53,821 nucleotides of DNA, taken from Thermoplasmatota archaeon. GTDB lineage: Archaea > Thermoplasmatota > Penumbrarchaeia > JANQNL01. The stretch spans positions 1 to 53,821 of the forward strand of contig JANQNL010000113.1 of NCBI GenBank assembly GCA_028279585.1. Direction: 5' to 3'. How positions within the stretch are numbered: position 1 is the stretch's first letter; every line of letters starts with the position of its first letter. The notes below the pieces were generated by a model. The model was not told the DNA's origin, did not search any database, and saw nothing but the letters and a program-made list of their open reading frames with translations. The translations under genes and the position numbers were made by a program. This document shows, piece by piece, positions 25,283 through 34,865 of the stretch.

Positions 25283-25761
25283 AGGTCGTCTGTGACACTG
25301 ATATATTGTCAAGTATAGGAAAGATGGATCGTTTCGATATCCTTTTCAAGGTTCTACCGAACGTTGAGCTGCTACGGCCTGAAGCAGTCGATAGAGAACT
25401 CATGCGAGCTAAGGAAAATGGTTCAGCTTTCCCTGATGTGATATTTTCGAACACAACTCTCTTCTCAACTCAAAAGGAGATGCTCATTGGCCCTGAACTC
25501 ATGAATTCTCGAAAAGAACTTGGTCCGGGTGAGTTCGAATGCATCCTTATTGCTCTGGAGTATGATATCCCAATGCTGACCAACGATAGGTCTGCAACCA
25601 GGCACGCAAGAAAGGTTGGTATCATTACATGGAACCTGCTCGAGGTTCTTAGAGCAAGTTATATCACAGGGACCTTTTCAAAGGAAGGGGTGGAACAGAT
25701 CCGAAGAGAGCTGCTGCAAAAGGACGGATTGGAGGTCCGCGACTCTGAATGGTTCTGTTGA
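25279..25761 (+). CDS. DUF3368-like PIN toxin
   Basis: A 160-residue PIN-like protein. VVCDTDILSSIGKMDRFDIL at the N-terminus has the first conserved Asp (CDTD), GPGEFECILIALEYDIPMLTNDRSATRHAR contains the G.GE.E.I.LA and TND(D/R) motifs, and GITWNLLEVLRASYITG is the typical C-terminal segment of DUF3368. Family members are predicted RNases. The start is TTG at 25279, overlapping the antitoxin stop (TTGA), which keeps expression tied to that of the antitoxin. The predicted active-site acids are present. Confidence 0.8.
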   Translation: MKVVCDTDILSSIGKMDRFDILFKVLPNVELLRPEAVDRELMRAKENGSAFPDVIFSNTTLFSTQKEMLIGPELMNSRKELGPGEFECILIALEYDIPMLTNDRSATRHARKVGIITWNLLEVLRASYITGTFSKEGVEQIRRELLQKDGLEVRDSEWFC

Positions 25762-25805
25762 TAGCAGCCATCATCCTTCTTTTGTGCAATATACCTCAAC
25801 CTAGA

Positions 25806-25836
25806 GTTTGTGCGGGTAAGTAGTTAAAGCACAAAC
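25806..25836 (+). promoter_or_regulatory. Inverted repeat before the surface glycosidase gene
   Basis: GTTTGTGC (25806-25813) pairs perfectly with GCACAAAC (25829-25836) around a 15-base centre, 13 bases before the ATG at 25850. It could be an operator or a 5' leader hairpin; a CAATATACC TATA-like sequence lies just upstream. Confidence 0.5.
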
Positions 25837-25849
25837 GACATTCATTCGC

Positions 25850-28800
25850 ATGTTCCGACCTGCCATAATTTCCATTTTCGTGATGGTACTCCTTCTATCC
25901 GGAGCCTGCGTCATCGCTTGCGAGGACCAGGCCGGAGAGGGGCCAGTCTTCTATCCAGAGCAGGGCCCGGAGCAATGGAACCCTCCTGCATCGAGGTCAG
26001 GTCTTGCAGAAACGCTCCTGCCTATGCCGCAGCATTTGGAGGAGCTTGGTTTCGACGTCACGGTCGATAGCTCATGGACCATACTGGTCGGAATGGACCC
26101 TGACCACAGTTTCGCAGCGGACTGGTTCAACGATGAGAACAACGCGCAGACCCCGCTGACCTTGACCATCGAGGATGGGGATACGTCCACGATCACGGAG
26201 AACCGTATCGTCATCGGTGATCCCGCGAACCACGATTTCATGCGTGACCTTCTACTCCAGCGTAACATCCGGATACCGAACAACCTGGGGGAAGAAGGAT
26301 ACATCCTGCTCGTCTTCGATGACACTGAAGAGATCATCATCGCAGCGAACACACCGAACGGAACGTTCTATGGCATCACCACGCTCCTTCAGCTAATCGA
26401 GGGAAGCCCCACAGTACCTGGCGTCCGCATAGTGGACTACCCAGAACAGAGGTACAGGGCCATCTACGAGCAGCAGTTCAAGATGAAGAAAACCGGCGGT
26501 GTCTACGACTTCGACCAGGACCTCAAGGATTTCGTCGACAGGATGGCCAATAACAAGATCAACGTCATCTTCGTCATGAACTACGGGATCTTCCTCAGGG
26601 ACGAATCCGAATGGAACGCAACTTTCCATGAGATCTTTGACTACTGCCGCAAAAGGCACATCGAGCCTATCCCGAGGATCCAGTCCAGTTCCACCCACGG
26701 TGCATACACGACCAAGGAGATGCAGCAGGGTTGGTATGTGGAGCCAGAACCGTTCACTTTCAACGCCACAGATACTGCGGTGGCAGATACCCCCATGGTC
26801 GATATCTGCACCAATGGGGACTTCGAGCTTGACATTGACATGAATGATAAACCTGATGGATGGTCTGTGACCAACCGTACCGGGGCCAACTGGACCCTGG
26901 ACGATACGGTCGCCTATTCTGGAACCCATTCGATGCGTCTGGACATCCCTGTTCCGACCTCCGAGAGCAGTTCTGCATCCCTTCGACACTATCTGAACAC
27001 CCCCGACCCAGACACACATTACTTGGTGGAAGCATGGGTCAAGGGAACAGGTCTGTCCGGCACAACTCCTCAGTTCACATGGTACTCGACCAACACTACA
27101 GGATTTACTCGCCCGCTCATCTCTGACAGGCTGGAGGAGGACTCGGACTGGAAGAGGATCGGTTGTGTGATCAAGACAGCTTCCGATGTGGACAAGGTCA
27201 CGTTCTACACAAGGATCCAGGGTGGGGGAAATGGAACCTACTGGATAGATGATGTCCGAATGTTCCGACTTGATGGTGGGATGGTGAACGTTATGAGATG
27301 CTCTGACACGGACATCGTAGTCACTGACATCACAGGTACGACGACCTACGTAGAAGGTGTTGATTACACTATCAAGAACGGAACCTACCAGGGCACGCTT
27401 TCCTCAACAGAGGTCCCATTCCTGGTGAACCGCACCCCAACTGGCAGCATCGGTTCTGGCCAGCAGGTCCTCATCAGCTACGATGCCATGTTCTACGCAA
27501 AGCGCTCCGACGCCTGGTCACAGCCGATGTGCGTGGCAAACGAGGCTTACTGGCATGATTACATCTTCCCCCAGCTAGAGATAGTCATCAACAACTTCAA
27601 ACCGATCTGGATCAATGCTCCCTGGAGCGAGGTAAGGGGTGCTTATCGGGATTCACGCTCCAAAGCTACGTTCGCATCACCTGCCGAAGAGGAGGCTTGC
27701 TTCTTTAACCGGTTCGAGGGAAAGATGCATGAACTGGACCCGAACTGCAAGATGTTCTCCTGGGACGACATGCTGTCGAAATATCACAATGGGAACAGGG
27801 CATGGTACCAGGTTGACTACGGAGGTGGATGGGGCCGGATGGACCTTGCCATAACGGACAAAATGATCAATACCTCGGTCCTGATCGATGTCTGGTACTA
27901 TGGTGCGGATCAGCTATCAGAGATGGTCCGTGTGGGCAACCACTTTGCAGAAGAAGGGTTCGACATTCTAGGCTCTCCATGGGGATCATCGAGGAACATC
28001 CAGTTATGGTCAGAGGTCCTGGCTGCTAACAACAAGTCCTTGGGGGCTGCAGACACCAACTGGGGAAAGACCGACACCACTTACTTCGACACCTTCGCAG
28101 ACCACATGTGGAAGACCCGGAACAAGCTTCACTACTTCTCGGACCTCGAAGACGACATCGACGACAACGACGAGCCGGATGGGTGGATGAAGATCGGCAC
28201 CCCATACTACCTCGAGACCTCGTCCGGAAGCCCACTGGGAGGTTTCTACCGATCTGGTGTCAATGTCACTGGCTGGGACTACTACATCTCCGAACCGATA
28301 GCTATCAGACCGAACACTGACTACAATCTTTCGTGCTACGTTGCCAGGGAGACCACTGGAACCGAGGACCCCCAGCTCCTCATTGACTGGTATGATGCCA
28401 CACAGACCTTCATCAGCACATCTTCAGGGACCTTGAGCGGGGTCACCGATGATTGGGAACCTCGTGACATCGTGGCCACTTCCCCCGCCAATGCCAAGTT
28501 CGCAACTTTGAGCATGCGTGGACCGACCGGGGGAAGCGAGTGGTTCTTCTTCGATGTCATCAAGCTAACCGAGGAGACCATGTATATTGGTATAGCAACT
28601 GAAGAGGTCCTGGAAGATGGTATCGTGAACAAACCCTACACCTCGACGATAGAGGCGTGGGGGGGAAAGCAGGCTTACACCTACACGGTCGATTCTGGAA
28701 CCTTCCCACCTGGCCTGACCCTGAACACCGATGGGACCATCACCGGGCTCCCCCAGGCCAATGGTCTGTTCGAGTTCAGCGTGAGGGTCACAGACTCCAC

Positions 28801-30913
28801 AGAGCTTACCGATGTGCGGGACTTCTCCATCAACATCTCCAGCCGAGACCTGGAGATCGACCATCTAGGCATCTTTGGCAACCTCAAGATCGGTGAGACG
28901 GTCCAGTTCAATGTGACCCTCGACAAGCTGGGGGGATGGTCCGTCCTCATCGATTATGAGGTAACGTTCATTCTGGACGGCATCAACATCTCCACCCAGC
29001 AGGTCGACACCGATGATACTTACCCCCTGAACCTCTCGACCACATGGACCGGAAGCCCTGGCCACCATTCTCTCGAGGTCGTTGTTGACACCACCAACAA
29101 CGTTTCAGAATCATACGAGGACAACAACACCAAGACTTTCAACTTCTTCATCCACGACCATCCCGACCTGTACATCGAGTCTCTGGAATACGAGCCAGAC
29201 GTCATCATCTGGACAGAGCTAGTTACGGTCACGGCGACCGTGGGTCTGAACTCCACCTCGCCGATGGTCGAGACTGTCTGGTTCGACCTGTTCGTGGAGG
29301 GTGAGAAAGCGTCGACGAAGACATTCGTCTTCGACACCGTGAACGAAACAGAGCTCGAGTTCACGATCTACCCAGACCTGGGCTCTTCGAACATCACCCT
29401 CAATGTGGACCCGGATGATGCCCTCTTGGAGAGGAACGAGACGAACAATGAGATGATGATATCGCTTACGACGTACGATCGGCCGGATGTGTGGGTGGAG
29501 AACGTCACAGCCAGTGATGTGATCCTGGGTGAAGAGGTCCTCATCAATGTCACACTTGGATGGGAATGTGACCTGAACATCACAGGTGTAGTTCCGGTAC
29601 AGATCCTCGTTGAGGCCTTAGTCATCGATTCAATTTCCATTGCCTATCAAGATCTGATGTCAGGACCGTTCACCTTCAATTGGACGCCTTCATCTGTTGG
29701 GGTATTCAATCTCACTGTGATCGTTGATCCTGATGATCTGTTGAACGAGTCGGACGAAAGCAATAACATTGGGACGGCCGTTGTTCTTGTTAACCTTCTA
29801 CCCGACATCTGGGTAAGCCTCATCGAGATCACAAATGGCCCGTTCCAAGCTGGTGATGAAGCAACGATAACGGTTCACGTTCAGTCCTATGAATTGATCA
29901 TGGTCCAGGTTCCCATAGACATCTTGGTTGATGGCGATGTGATCTCTTCGTTCGATCTGGACCTACGCAATGAACTCAGTGACCTTGTCACGACCAACTG
30001 GACAACAAGTCCCGGAGACCACAATATCACAGCTATCATTGATCCAAACAATATCCTGGAGGAGAGGAATGAATCCAATAATGAAGCGACCGAACTGCTT
30101 CATGTTGTAGTGCTTCCAGACCTTGGTATCGATAGAGTGGCCATGCCGACGATGAAAGCGTATGTTGGTGATGAGGCATTATACAGGATCTCCTTTAATG
30201 TGACCTCCGAGATCTTACTTGTTGTCAATGTCACGGTTGCCTTGTTCGTTGATGATGTAGTGGTGGATGAAGAGGTTGTTTCCTTTGCAGAGCTTACCAC
30301 TTCCGAGGTCAACTTAGGTTGGACAATAACAAGTGGAGAGCATAACTACAAGATAATGGTAGACTCGAAAGATGTGGTAATCGAATCCGACGAGACAAAC
30401 AACGTCTATGAGTTCTCTGAAACACCTGAAAAGAGACCGAGCGATGACGGCGGCGACGACGGCTCCGGCGGCCCCCCCATCCTCGCATTCGTCCTCTGCG
30501 GCATCGCAGCCATCCTCATCCTCATCCTCATCCTGATGATCATAGCCGTCATCTTCCTCGTGGTCCGCATGAAAGCAGCCTTCAAGGAGGACGAGGAAGA
30601 TGAAGAAGAGGAACCGGAAGAGGACAAACCCCAGGCACCAGTGGACTGGGACTCATCCCCTGAACCCGACGAACCTCCAGACCTCTACGCCCAGGATGAG
30701 TATGTCCCTCCTCAGCCCGAGACCACCTGGGAGATGGATGACGACTCAGAAGATGACCTTGACGATGACGACGATTTCGATGATGACGACCTCTTCGAGG
30801 AGGAAGAGGATTTCTTCGAAGATGATGACGACGACGACTTCTTCGATGACGACGACGACATCCTTGAGGATGACCCAGAGGACATGTTCGACGACTGGGA
30901 CGAGGACGATTAG
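25850..30913 (+). CDS. Giant surface protein with a GH20/GH84-like hexosaminidase domain
   Basis: A 1687-residue secreted, membrane-anchored protein. A signal peptide (residues 1-24) precedes a GH20b-like domain (EEGYILLVFDDTEEIIIAAN, TFYGITTLLQL, IVDYPEQRYRAIYE) and a TIM-barrel-like region (from about 200) as in beta-N-acetylhexosaminidases; I cannot place the D-E catalytic pair with certainty. Carbohydrate-binding-like modules (NGDFELDIDMNDKPDGW and a second DDNDEPDGW unit), a putative Ig unit and five CARDB-like domains (PDLYIESLEYEP, PDVWVENVTASD, PDIWVSLIEI and others) follow. A Gly/Pro hinge, a long hydrophobic helix (about 1540-1575) and an extremely Asp/Glu-rich cytoplasmic tail end it. 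It probably trims or binds surface glycans. Confidence 0.8.
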   Translation: MFRPAIISIFVMVLLLSGACVIACEDQAGEGPVFYPEQGPEQWNPPASRSGLAETLLPMPQHLEELGFDVTVDSSWTILVGMDPDHSFAADWFNDENNAQTPLTLTIEDGDTSTITENRIVIGDPANHDFMRDLLLQRNIRIPNNLGEEGYILLVFDDTEEIIIAANTPNGTFYGITTLLQLIEGSPTVPGVRIVDYPEQRYRAIYEQQFKMKKTGGVYDFDQDLKDFVDRMANNKINVIFVMNYGIFLRDESEWNATFHEIFDYCRKRHIEPIPRIQSSSTHGAYTTKEMQQGWYVEPEPFTFNATDTAVADTPMVDICTNGDFELDIDMNDKPDGWSVTNRTGANWTLDDTVAYSGTHSMRLDIPVPTSESSSASLRHYLNTPDPDTHYLVEAWVKGTGLSGTTPQFTWYSTNTTGFTRPLISDRLEEDSDWKRIGCVIKTASDVDKVTFYTRIQGGGNGTYWIDDVRMFRLDGGMVNVMRCSDTDIVVTDITGTTTYVEGVDYTIKNGTYQGTLSSTEVPFLVNRTPTGSIGSGQQVLISYDAMFYAKRSDAWSQPMCVANEAYWHDYIFPQLEIVINNFKPIWINAPWSEVRGAYRDSRSKATFASPAEEEACFFNRFEGKMHELDPNCKMFSWDDMLSKYHNGNRAWYQVDYGGGWGRMDLAITDKMINTSVLIDVWYYGADQLSEMVRVGNHFAEEGFDILGSPWGSSRNIQLWSEVLAANNKSLGAADTNWGKTDTTYFDTFADHMWKTRNKLHYFSDLEDDIDDNDEPDGWMKIGTPYYLETSSGSPLGGFYRSGVNVTGWDYYISEPIAIRPNTDYNLSCYVARETTGTEDPQLLIDWYDATQTFISTSSGTLSGVTDDWEPRDIVATSPANAKFATLSMRGPTGGSEWFFFDVIKLTEETMYIGIATEEVLEDGIVNKPYTSTIEAWGGKQAYTYTVDSGTFPPGLTLNTDGTITGLPQANGLFEFSVRVTDSTELTDVRDFSINISSRDLEIDHLGIFGNLKIGETVQFNVTLDKLGGWSVLIDYEVTFILDGINISTQQVDTDDTYPLNLSTTWTGSPGHHSLEVVVDTTNNVSESYEDNNTKTFNFFIHDHPDLYIESLEYEPDVIIWTELVTVTATVGLNSTSPMVETVWFDLFVEGEKASTKTFVFDTVNETELEFTIYPDLGSSNITLNVDPDDALLERNETNNEMMISLTTYDRPDVWVENVTASDVILGEEVLINVTLGWECDLNITGVVPVQILVEALVIDSISIAYQDLMSGPFTFNWTPSSVGVFNLTVIVDPDDLLNESDESNNIGTAVVLVNLLPDIWVSLIEITNGPFQAGDEATITVHVQSYELIMVQVPIDILVDGDVISSFDLDLRNELSDLVTTNWTTSPGDHNITAIIDPNNILEERNESNNEATELLHVVVLPDLGIDRVAMPTMKAYVGDEALYRISFNVTSEILLVVNVTVALFVDDVVVDEEVVSFAELTTSEVNLGWTITSGEHNYKIMVDSKDVVIESDETNNVYEFSETPEKRPSDDGGDDGSGGPPILAFVLCGIAAILILILILMIIAVIFLVVRMKAAFKEDEEDEEEEPEEDKPQAPVDWDSSPEPDEPPDLYAQDEYVPPQPETTWEMDDDSEDDLDDDDDFDDDDLFEEEEDFFEDDDDDDFFDDDDDILEDDPEDMFDDWDEDD

Positions 30914-30966
30914 GTACCATCCCTCCTCCTTCATCGGCCTCGCGCTGAAGATGCAGACTCTCTACA

Positions 30967-31066
30967 CAAGCTCCGAAACGAGGAAGAATGGCCGCTGTCC
31001 AGACCTGTTCTGAAGATTGGTCGATCGGTCTGACCATCGGTTCTTATCAGATAGTTTCGAAGCTTG
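30967..31066 (+). repeat. Nested hairpin element, copy F
   Basis: Outer stem CAAGCTCCGAAAC (30967-30979) pairs with GTTTCGAAGCTTG (31054-31066), one mismatch. The left junction is GAGGAAGAATGG; the right junction TTCTTATCAGATA is 13 bases (31041-31053), and AAGAA/TTCTT can pair. The inner stem CCGCTGTCCAGACC (30992-31005) pairs with GGTCTGACCATCGG (31027-31040) at 11 of 14 positions and aligns with that of copy B. It follows the giant surface protein gene. Confidence 0.82.
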
Positions 31067-31097
31067 CTTCGTTCATCCACATCTTAGTAACCCTTAT

Positions 31098-31218
31098 TAA
31101 CACACCTGGTATTCACCGGTCCGGAGACGAAGGACGGACCGAGGTAAAGCAGGTCTGGGGGAAACAGTTCTCCTGCCTTTTCCAACGTCCGTTCTCTTAC
31201 ACCTCTCCAGGTGTGTTA
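31098..31218. promoter_or_regulatory. Long inverted repeat bracketing the leader of the thiolase operon
   Basis: TAACACACCTGG (31098-31109) is repeated inverted and perfect as CCAGGTGTGTTA (31207-31218), ending three bases before the thiolase ATG. The right copy also forms a local hairpin ACACCT-ctcc-AGGTGT (31200-31215). Between them lie GGTCCG/CGGACC arms (31118-31140) and GCAGG/CCTGC arms. Two inverted sites 100 bases apart at a metabolic operon could bind a regulator such as an acyl-CoA-responsive repressor; this is inference. Confidence 0.5.
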
Positions 31219-31221
31219 CAA

Positions 31222-32403
31222 ATGGAAGAAGTAGTTATCGTGAGTGCGGCAAGGACGGCCATGGGCAGGTTCGAAGGGACCCTTCAGCGCATGAAGGCCG
31301 GAGACATCGGCGCCGTCGCCGTTAAAGAAGCCGTCGCAAGGGCTGGCATCGAGCCTGCCCAGGTCGACGAGGTCATCATGGGCAACGTTCTCGGAGCAGG
31401 CCAGGGACAGAACCCTGCCAGGCAGGCATCCATCAAAGCAGGCATCCCTGTGGAAGCCGGCGCACTGACCGTCAACAAGGTCTGTGGCTCTGGAATGAAG
31501 TCGATGATGATAGCAGCATGTGAGATAATGGCCGGAAAGGAAGGCATCATCGTGGCAGGCGGCATGGAGAACATGAACCTGGCACCATACAGCCTCCCCA
31601 AGGCCCGTGGTGGAATGAGGCTCAACAACAGCACGGTCGAGGACCTCATGGTCAAAGACGGCCTCTGGGACGTCTACAACGATTTCCACATGGGCAACAC
31701 CGGCGAGCTTGTGGCAGAGGGTTACGAGCTTTCCCGTGAGGATATCGACGCGTTCGCCTACAGGTCCCACCAGCTGGCATCCAAGGCGCAGGCCGATGGT
31801 CTGTTCAACGACGAGATAACTCCAATAGAGATCCCACAGCGCAAGGGCGATCCTATCGTGTTCGACCACGATGAAGGTGTCAGGGCCGATACCACCCTGG
31901 AGAAGATGGGAAGGCTTCCAGCAGTGTTCAAGAAGGGTGGAGTTGTCACAGCAGCCAACGCATCCCAGATCTCTGACGGTGGGTCTGCCATGGTCCTGAT
32001 GTCCAGGTCCAAGGCCGACGAGCTCGGCATCAAGCCGATGGCCACCATCAAGGAGTTCTGCACTGTCGGTATGGTCCCAGAGAAGGTCATGTTCACGCCT
32101 GTTCCTGGCATCAAGAAGATCTTCGACCTCACCGGCTACACAATGGACGACATCGACTACGTCGAGCACAACGAGGCCTTCGCCTCTGCATCCTGTGCTG
32201 TCCAGAGGGAATTCGATATTCCAGACTCCAAGTTCAACGTCAAGGGCGGTGCGGTCGCTTTGGGTCACCCCATCGGCTGCTCCGGCAACAGGATCATGGT
32301 CACACTTCTCTACACCATGCTCCAGAACAACGCAAAGCGCGGCCTCGGCACCATCTGCCTCGGCGGTGGCAACGCGACAACAATGATCCTCGAGAGGGAG
32401 TAA
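31222..32403 (+). CDS. Acetyl-CoA C-acetyltransferase (thiolase)
   Basis: A 393-residue thiolase. [10 protein letters not shown] holds the acyl-accepting Cys88, NEAFA (after VEH) and [14 protein letters not shown] near the C-terminus provide the His and second Cys, so the catalytic set is complete. It condenses two acetyl-CoA to acetoacetyl-CoA or runs in reverse in beta-oxidation. The ATG at 31222 gives the canonical N-terminus [17 protein letters not shown]; the longer upstream frame is non-coding leader. The dehydrogenase gene starts one base after its stop codon. The complete enzyme set with its own active sites separates this from the non-catalytic archaeal thiolase of the HMG-CoA route. 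Confidence 0.93.
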   Translation: MEEVVIVSAARTAMGRFEGTLQRMKAGDIGAVAVKEAVARAGIEPAQVDEVIMGNVLGAGQGQNPARQASIKAGIPVEAGALTVNKVCGSGMKSMMIAACEIMAGKEGIIVAGGMENMNLAPYSLPKARGGMRLNNSTVEDLMVKDGLWDVYNDFHMGNTGELVAEGYELSREDIDAFAYRSHQLASKAQADGLFNDEITPIEIPQRKGDPIVFDHDEGVRADTTLEKMGRLPAVFKKGGVVTAANASQISDGGSAMVLMSRSKADELGIKPMATIKEFCTVGMVPEKVMFTPVPGIKKIFDLTGYTMDDIDYVEHNEAFASASCAVQREFDIPDSKFNVKGGAVALGHPIGCSGNRIMVTLLYTMLQNNAKRGLGTICLGGGNATTMILERE

Positions 32404-32404
32404 T

Positions 32405-33259
32405 ATGAAGATACAGAAGGTAGGCGTGCTCGGCGCGGGCATCATGGGACATGGCATCGCCATCGTCGCCGCCCAGGCCGGTTATGAGGTCGTCATGCGC
32501 GACATCGAGCAGGGATTTGTCGATAAGGGTATGGCTTCGGTCACCAAGTTCCTCGACAAGAGCGTGGCAAAGGAAAAGATCACCGAGGAGAAGAAGAACG
32601 AGGTCCTTGGCCTTATCAAGGGAACCACGGACATGAACGAGCTGGCAGACTGTGACATCGTCATCGAGGCCATCGTCGAGAACGAGGAGATCAAGAAGAA
32701 GGTCTTCAAGGAGCTCGATGGTATCTGCAAGGAGGACTGCATCTTCGCATCCAACACCTCCACCATTCCGATCACCGGAATGGCTGCAGCGACATCCAGG
32801 CCAGAGAAGTTCATCGGTATGCACTTCATGAACCCTGTACCGATAATGAAGCTCATCGAGTGCATCAACGGTATGCAGACCAATGAGGAGACCTCCGAGG
32901 CTATCAAGGAACTGTCCGAGAAGATGGGAAAGACCCCCATCTTCGTCAACGACTACCCAGGCTTCGTCGCCAACAGGGTCCTGTTCCCAATGATCAACGA
33001 GGCCATATACTGCGTTATGGAAGGCGTCGGCGAGCCAGAGGACATCGATGGTGTCATGAAGCTCGGAATGAACCATCCACTTGGCCCACTAGCACTGGCA
33101 GACCTCATCGGTCTGGACACGAGCCTGCACATCCTCACTGTCCTCTACGAGGGTTTTGGTGATCCAAAGTACAGGCCATGCCCGCTGCTCAAGAAGATGG
33201 TCTCCGCAGGATACCTCGGCAGGAAGTCCGGCCGTGGTTTCTACGACTACAGCAAGTAA
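32405..33259 (+). CDS. 3-hydroxyacyl-CoA (3-hydroxybutyryl-CoA) dehydrogenase
   Basis: A 284-residue single-function dehydrogenase. [14 protein letters not shown] is the NAD(P)-binding Rossmann loop, [10 protein letters not shown] and [15 protein letters not shown] (catalytic His in HFMNP) are diagnostic, and [15 protein letters not shown] plus GRGFYDYSK end the protein. It interconverts acetoacetyl-CoA and 3-hydroxybutyryl-CoA. It starts one base after the thiolase stop codon and is followed by the hydratase after 12 bases. The length equals that of clostridial Hbd. Confidence 0.95.
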   Translation: MKIQKVGVLGAGIMGHGIAIVAAQAGYEVVMRDIEQGFVDKGMASVTKFLDKSVAKEKITEEKKNEVLGLIKGTTDMNELADCDIVIEAIVENEEIKKKVFKELDGICKEDCIFASNTSTIPITGMAAATSRPEKFIGMHFMNPVPIMKLIECINGMQTNEETSEAIKELSEKMGKTPIFVNDYPGFVANRVLFPMINEAIYCVMEGVGEPEDIDGVMKLGMNHPLGPLALADLIGLDTSLHILTVLYEGFGDPKYRPCPLLKKMVSAGYLGRKSGRGFYDYSK

Positions 33260-33271
33260 GGAGTGGTCCAC

Positions 33272-34051
33272 ATGGATTACGAGGTTACCACGATGGAACG
33301 CGACGACAAGGTCGCTATTATCACCATCAACAGGCCAGAGGCCATGAACGCATTGAACTCCAAGGTCCTTGAAGAGCTCACAGCAAGGATGGACGAGGTC
33401 CAGGGGAACAACGAGATCTGGTGCGTTATCCTAACAGGTGCTGGAAAGGCGTTCGTCGCTGGAGCAGACATCGCAGAGATGTCCAGCCTCGACCCCGCAG
33501 GCGCAGAAGCCTTTGCAAAGAAGGGCCAGGCACTGTTCGACAAGATAGAACAGCTCAGGTGCCCAGTGATCGCAGCTATCAACGGCTTCGCCCTGGGCGG
33601 GGGCTGTGAGATCTCCATGGCCTGCGACATCAGGTATGCGTCTGTAAAGGCCAAGCTCGGACAGCCCGAGGTCAACCTCGGACTCATGCCAGGCTTTGGC
33701 GGAACCCAGAGGCTCTCCCGCCTAGTAGGACGCGGAAAGGCCAAGGAGCTCATCTTCTCTGCGGACATGGTCCGTGCGGAGGAAGCCCACAGGATCGGTC
33801 TTGTGGACCAGGTGTTCGAGCCAGAAGAGCTCATGGAGAAGACCGTGGCCATGGCCAAGAAGATCTGCTCCAAGGCACCGATAGCTGTGTCCAAGTCCAA
33901 GCAGGCCATCAACGAGGGTCTGGACCTCCCGCTCAGCGGGGGAAATGATCTCGAGGCCAAGCTCTTTGGTGGGCTCTTTGCCCTCGAGGATACCAAAGAA
34001 GGTACCTCGGCGTTCCTGGAAAAGCGTGAGGCGAACTTCCAGGGCAAGTAG
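33272..34051 (+). CDS. Enoyl-CoA hydratase / crotonase
   Basis: A 259-residue crotonase. ITINRPEAMNALN, GAGKAFVAGADIAEM (oxyanion-hole loop), NGFALGGGCEISMACDIRYAS and PEVNLGLMPGFGGTQRL (with the two catalytic Glu positions: GGGCE and QPEVNLG) are all present. It hydrates crotonyl-CoA to 3-hydroxybutyryl-CoA. The ATG at 33272 is chosen because AAGGAG (33258-33263) is eight bases upstream. With the two genes before it the operon covers acetyl-CoA to crotonyl-CoA; no acyl-CoA dehydrogenase or 4-hydroxybutyryl-CoA dehydratase gene is in the window. A terminator overlaps its stop. Confidence 0.94.
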   Translation: MDYEVTTMERDDKVAIITINRPEAMNALNSKVLEELTARMDEVQGNNEIWCVILTGAGKAFVAGADIAEMSSLDPAGAEAFAKKGQALFDKIEQLRCPVIAAINGFALGGGCEISMACDIRYASVKAKLGQPEVNLGLMPGFGGTQRLSRLVGRGKAKELIFSADMVRAEEAHRIGLVDQVFEPEELMEKTVAMAKKICSKAPIAVSKSKQAINEGLDLPLSGGNDLEAKLFGGLFALEDTKEGTSAFLEKREANFQGK

Positions 34052-34084
34052 ACCGGTCTAAGGACCGGTCTGTCTTTTTTCTTA
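34050..34084 (+). terminator. Terminator of the thiolase operon
   Basis: AGACCGGT-ctaagg-ACCGGTCT (34050-34071) is an 8-pair stem followed by GTCTTTTTTCTT. The first base is the last base of the hydratase stop codon. Confidence 0.85.
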
Positions 34085-34240
34085 TCTACGCTTGAGCCGA
34101 AGGCATGTTTCCAACCCATACCATACACCATATGCTCATAACATTCCAGAACGCGCGCGTGTGCGAAAATACTAATACCAATTTCTCATTATGATAACAC
34201 CCATAGGGAACGTTTTCCTGGCAATACTGGAGGCACATGA
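34085..34240. other. Intergenic region with the promoter of the signalling operon
   Basis: No gene is visible. After the terminator the sequence becomes A/T-rich (AAAATACTAATACC near 34165) as expected for an archaeal promoter, and CTGGAGG near 34227 is a possible ribosome-binding site for the first gene of the signalling operon. Confidence 0.5.
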
Positions 34241-34831
34241 ATGGACGGGACTGGGGAAGAGGCACTTATCACAAAGCTCCAGATCGAGTACACCTTAGGC
34301 ACGAGCATAGAGATAGCCGAAGGTGAGACCGAATGGGATATCGGCCTCCTTTACCTCACTACACAGAACCTGTGGTTCGTCAATCCCCAGGCGGAGCGGA
34401 CACAGGTATCGTTCGACAGTATCCTCACGGTGGACGCTATCACACCAGCACCAGAGGGTGTCAGGACGAAGTACACAGAGGTCCTCCAGGCAGACCATAG
34501 GCTGAAGATAGACTTCGAGTCTGCAGACGACCATACTGCCAGGGCAATAGTCATATCGGCGTCCATGGCCGTCCTGAAAGCGTTCCGAACACACCTTGAC
34601 CATCACCTTGACTCCACCAAGGCGTCGGTCAAGGAGTACAACACATACACGGTGCCACAGCCTGCCACGGCCAAGACACCAGTGCTCACCCGCGAGGAGA
34701 TGCTCCGGCAGCTATCCGCCCTCTTGTACTTGGAGATCAAGGAGGACAAGAAGCTGGAGTACTTCCTGCAGATAGATGAGAAGGACCTGATCAACCTGCT
34801 CATCGAGCACACGACCATCATGAACAAGTGA
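34241..34831 (+). CDS. CheF/PH-like domain protein
   Basis: A 196-residue cytoplasmic protein. The first 130 residues (EWDIGLLYLTTQNLWFVNP, TQVSFDSILTVDAI, ADHRLKIDFESADDHTARAI) have the layout of GRAM/PH-like folds and resemble the N-terminal part of archaeal CheF, which links CheY to the archaellum motor. A short linker leads to a winged-helix-like end (TREEMLRQLSALLYLEIKEDKK). It is the first gene of a six-gene operon that also encodes a KaiC-type ATPase. There are no CheA/CheY or archaellum genes in the window, so the role may be other than taxis. The CheF link is a weak resemblance. Confidence 0.6.
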   Translation: MDGTGEEALITKLQIEYTLGTSIEIAEGETEWDIGLLYLTTQNLWFVNPQAERTQVSFDSILTVDAITPAPEGVRTKYTEVLQADHRLKIDFESADDHTARAIVISASMAVLKAFRTHLDHHLDSTKASVKEYNTYTVPQPATAKTPVLTREEMLRQLSALLYLEIKEDKKLEYFLQIDEKDLINLLIEHTTIMNK

Positions 34832-34865
34832 TCCAAAATACGGAGGGAGAGAAACGAGCCAGACA

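Noticed and set aside
31216-32463. A 415-codon open frame opposite the thiolase gene
   Set aside because: It is a shadow of the thiolase reading frame, which has every catalytic motif.
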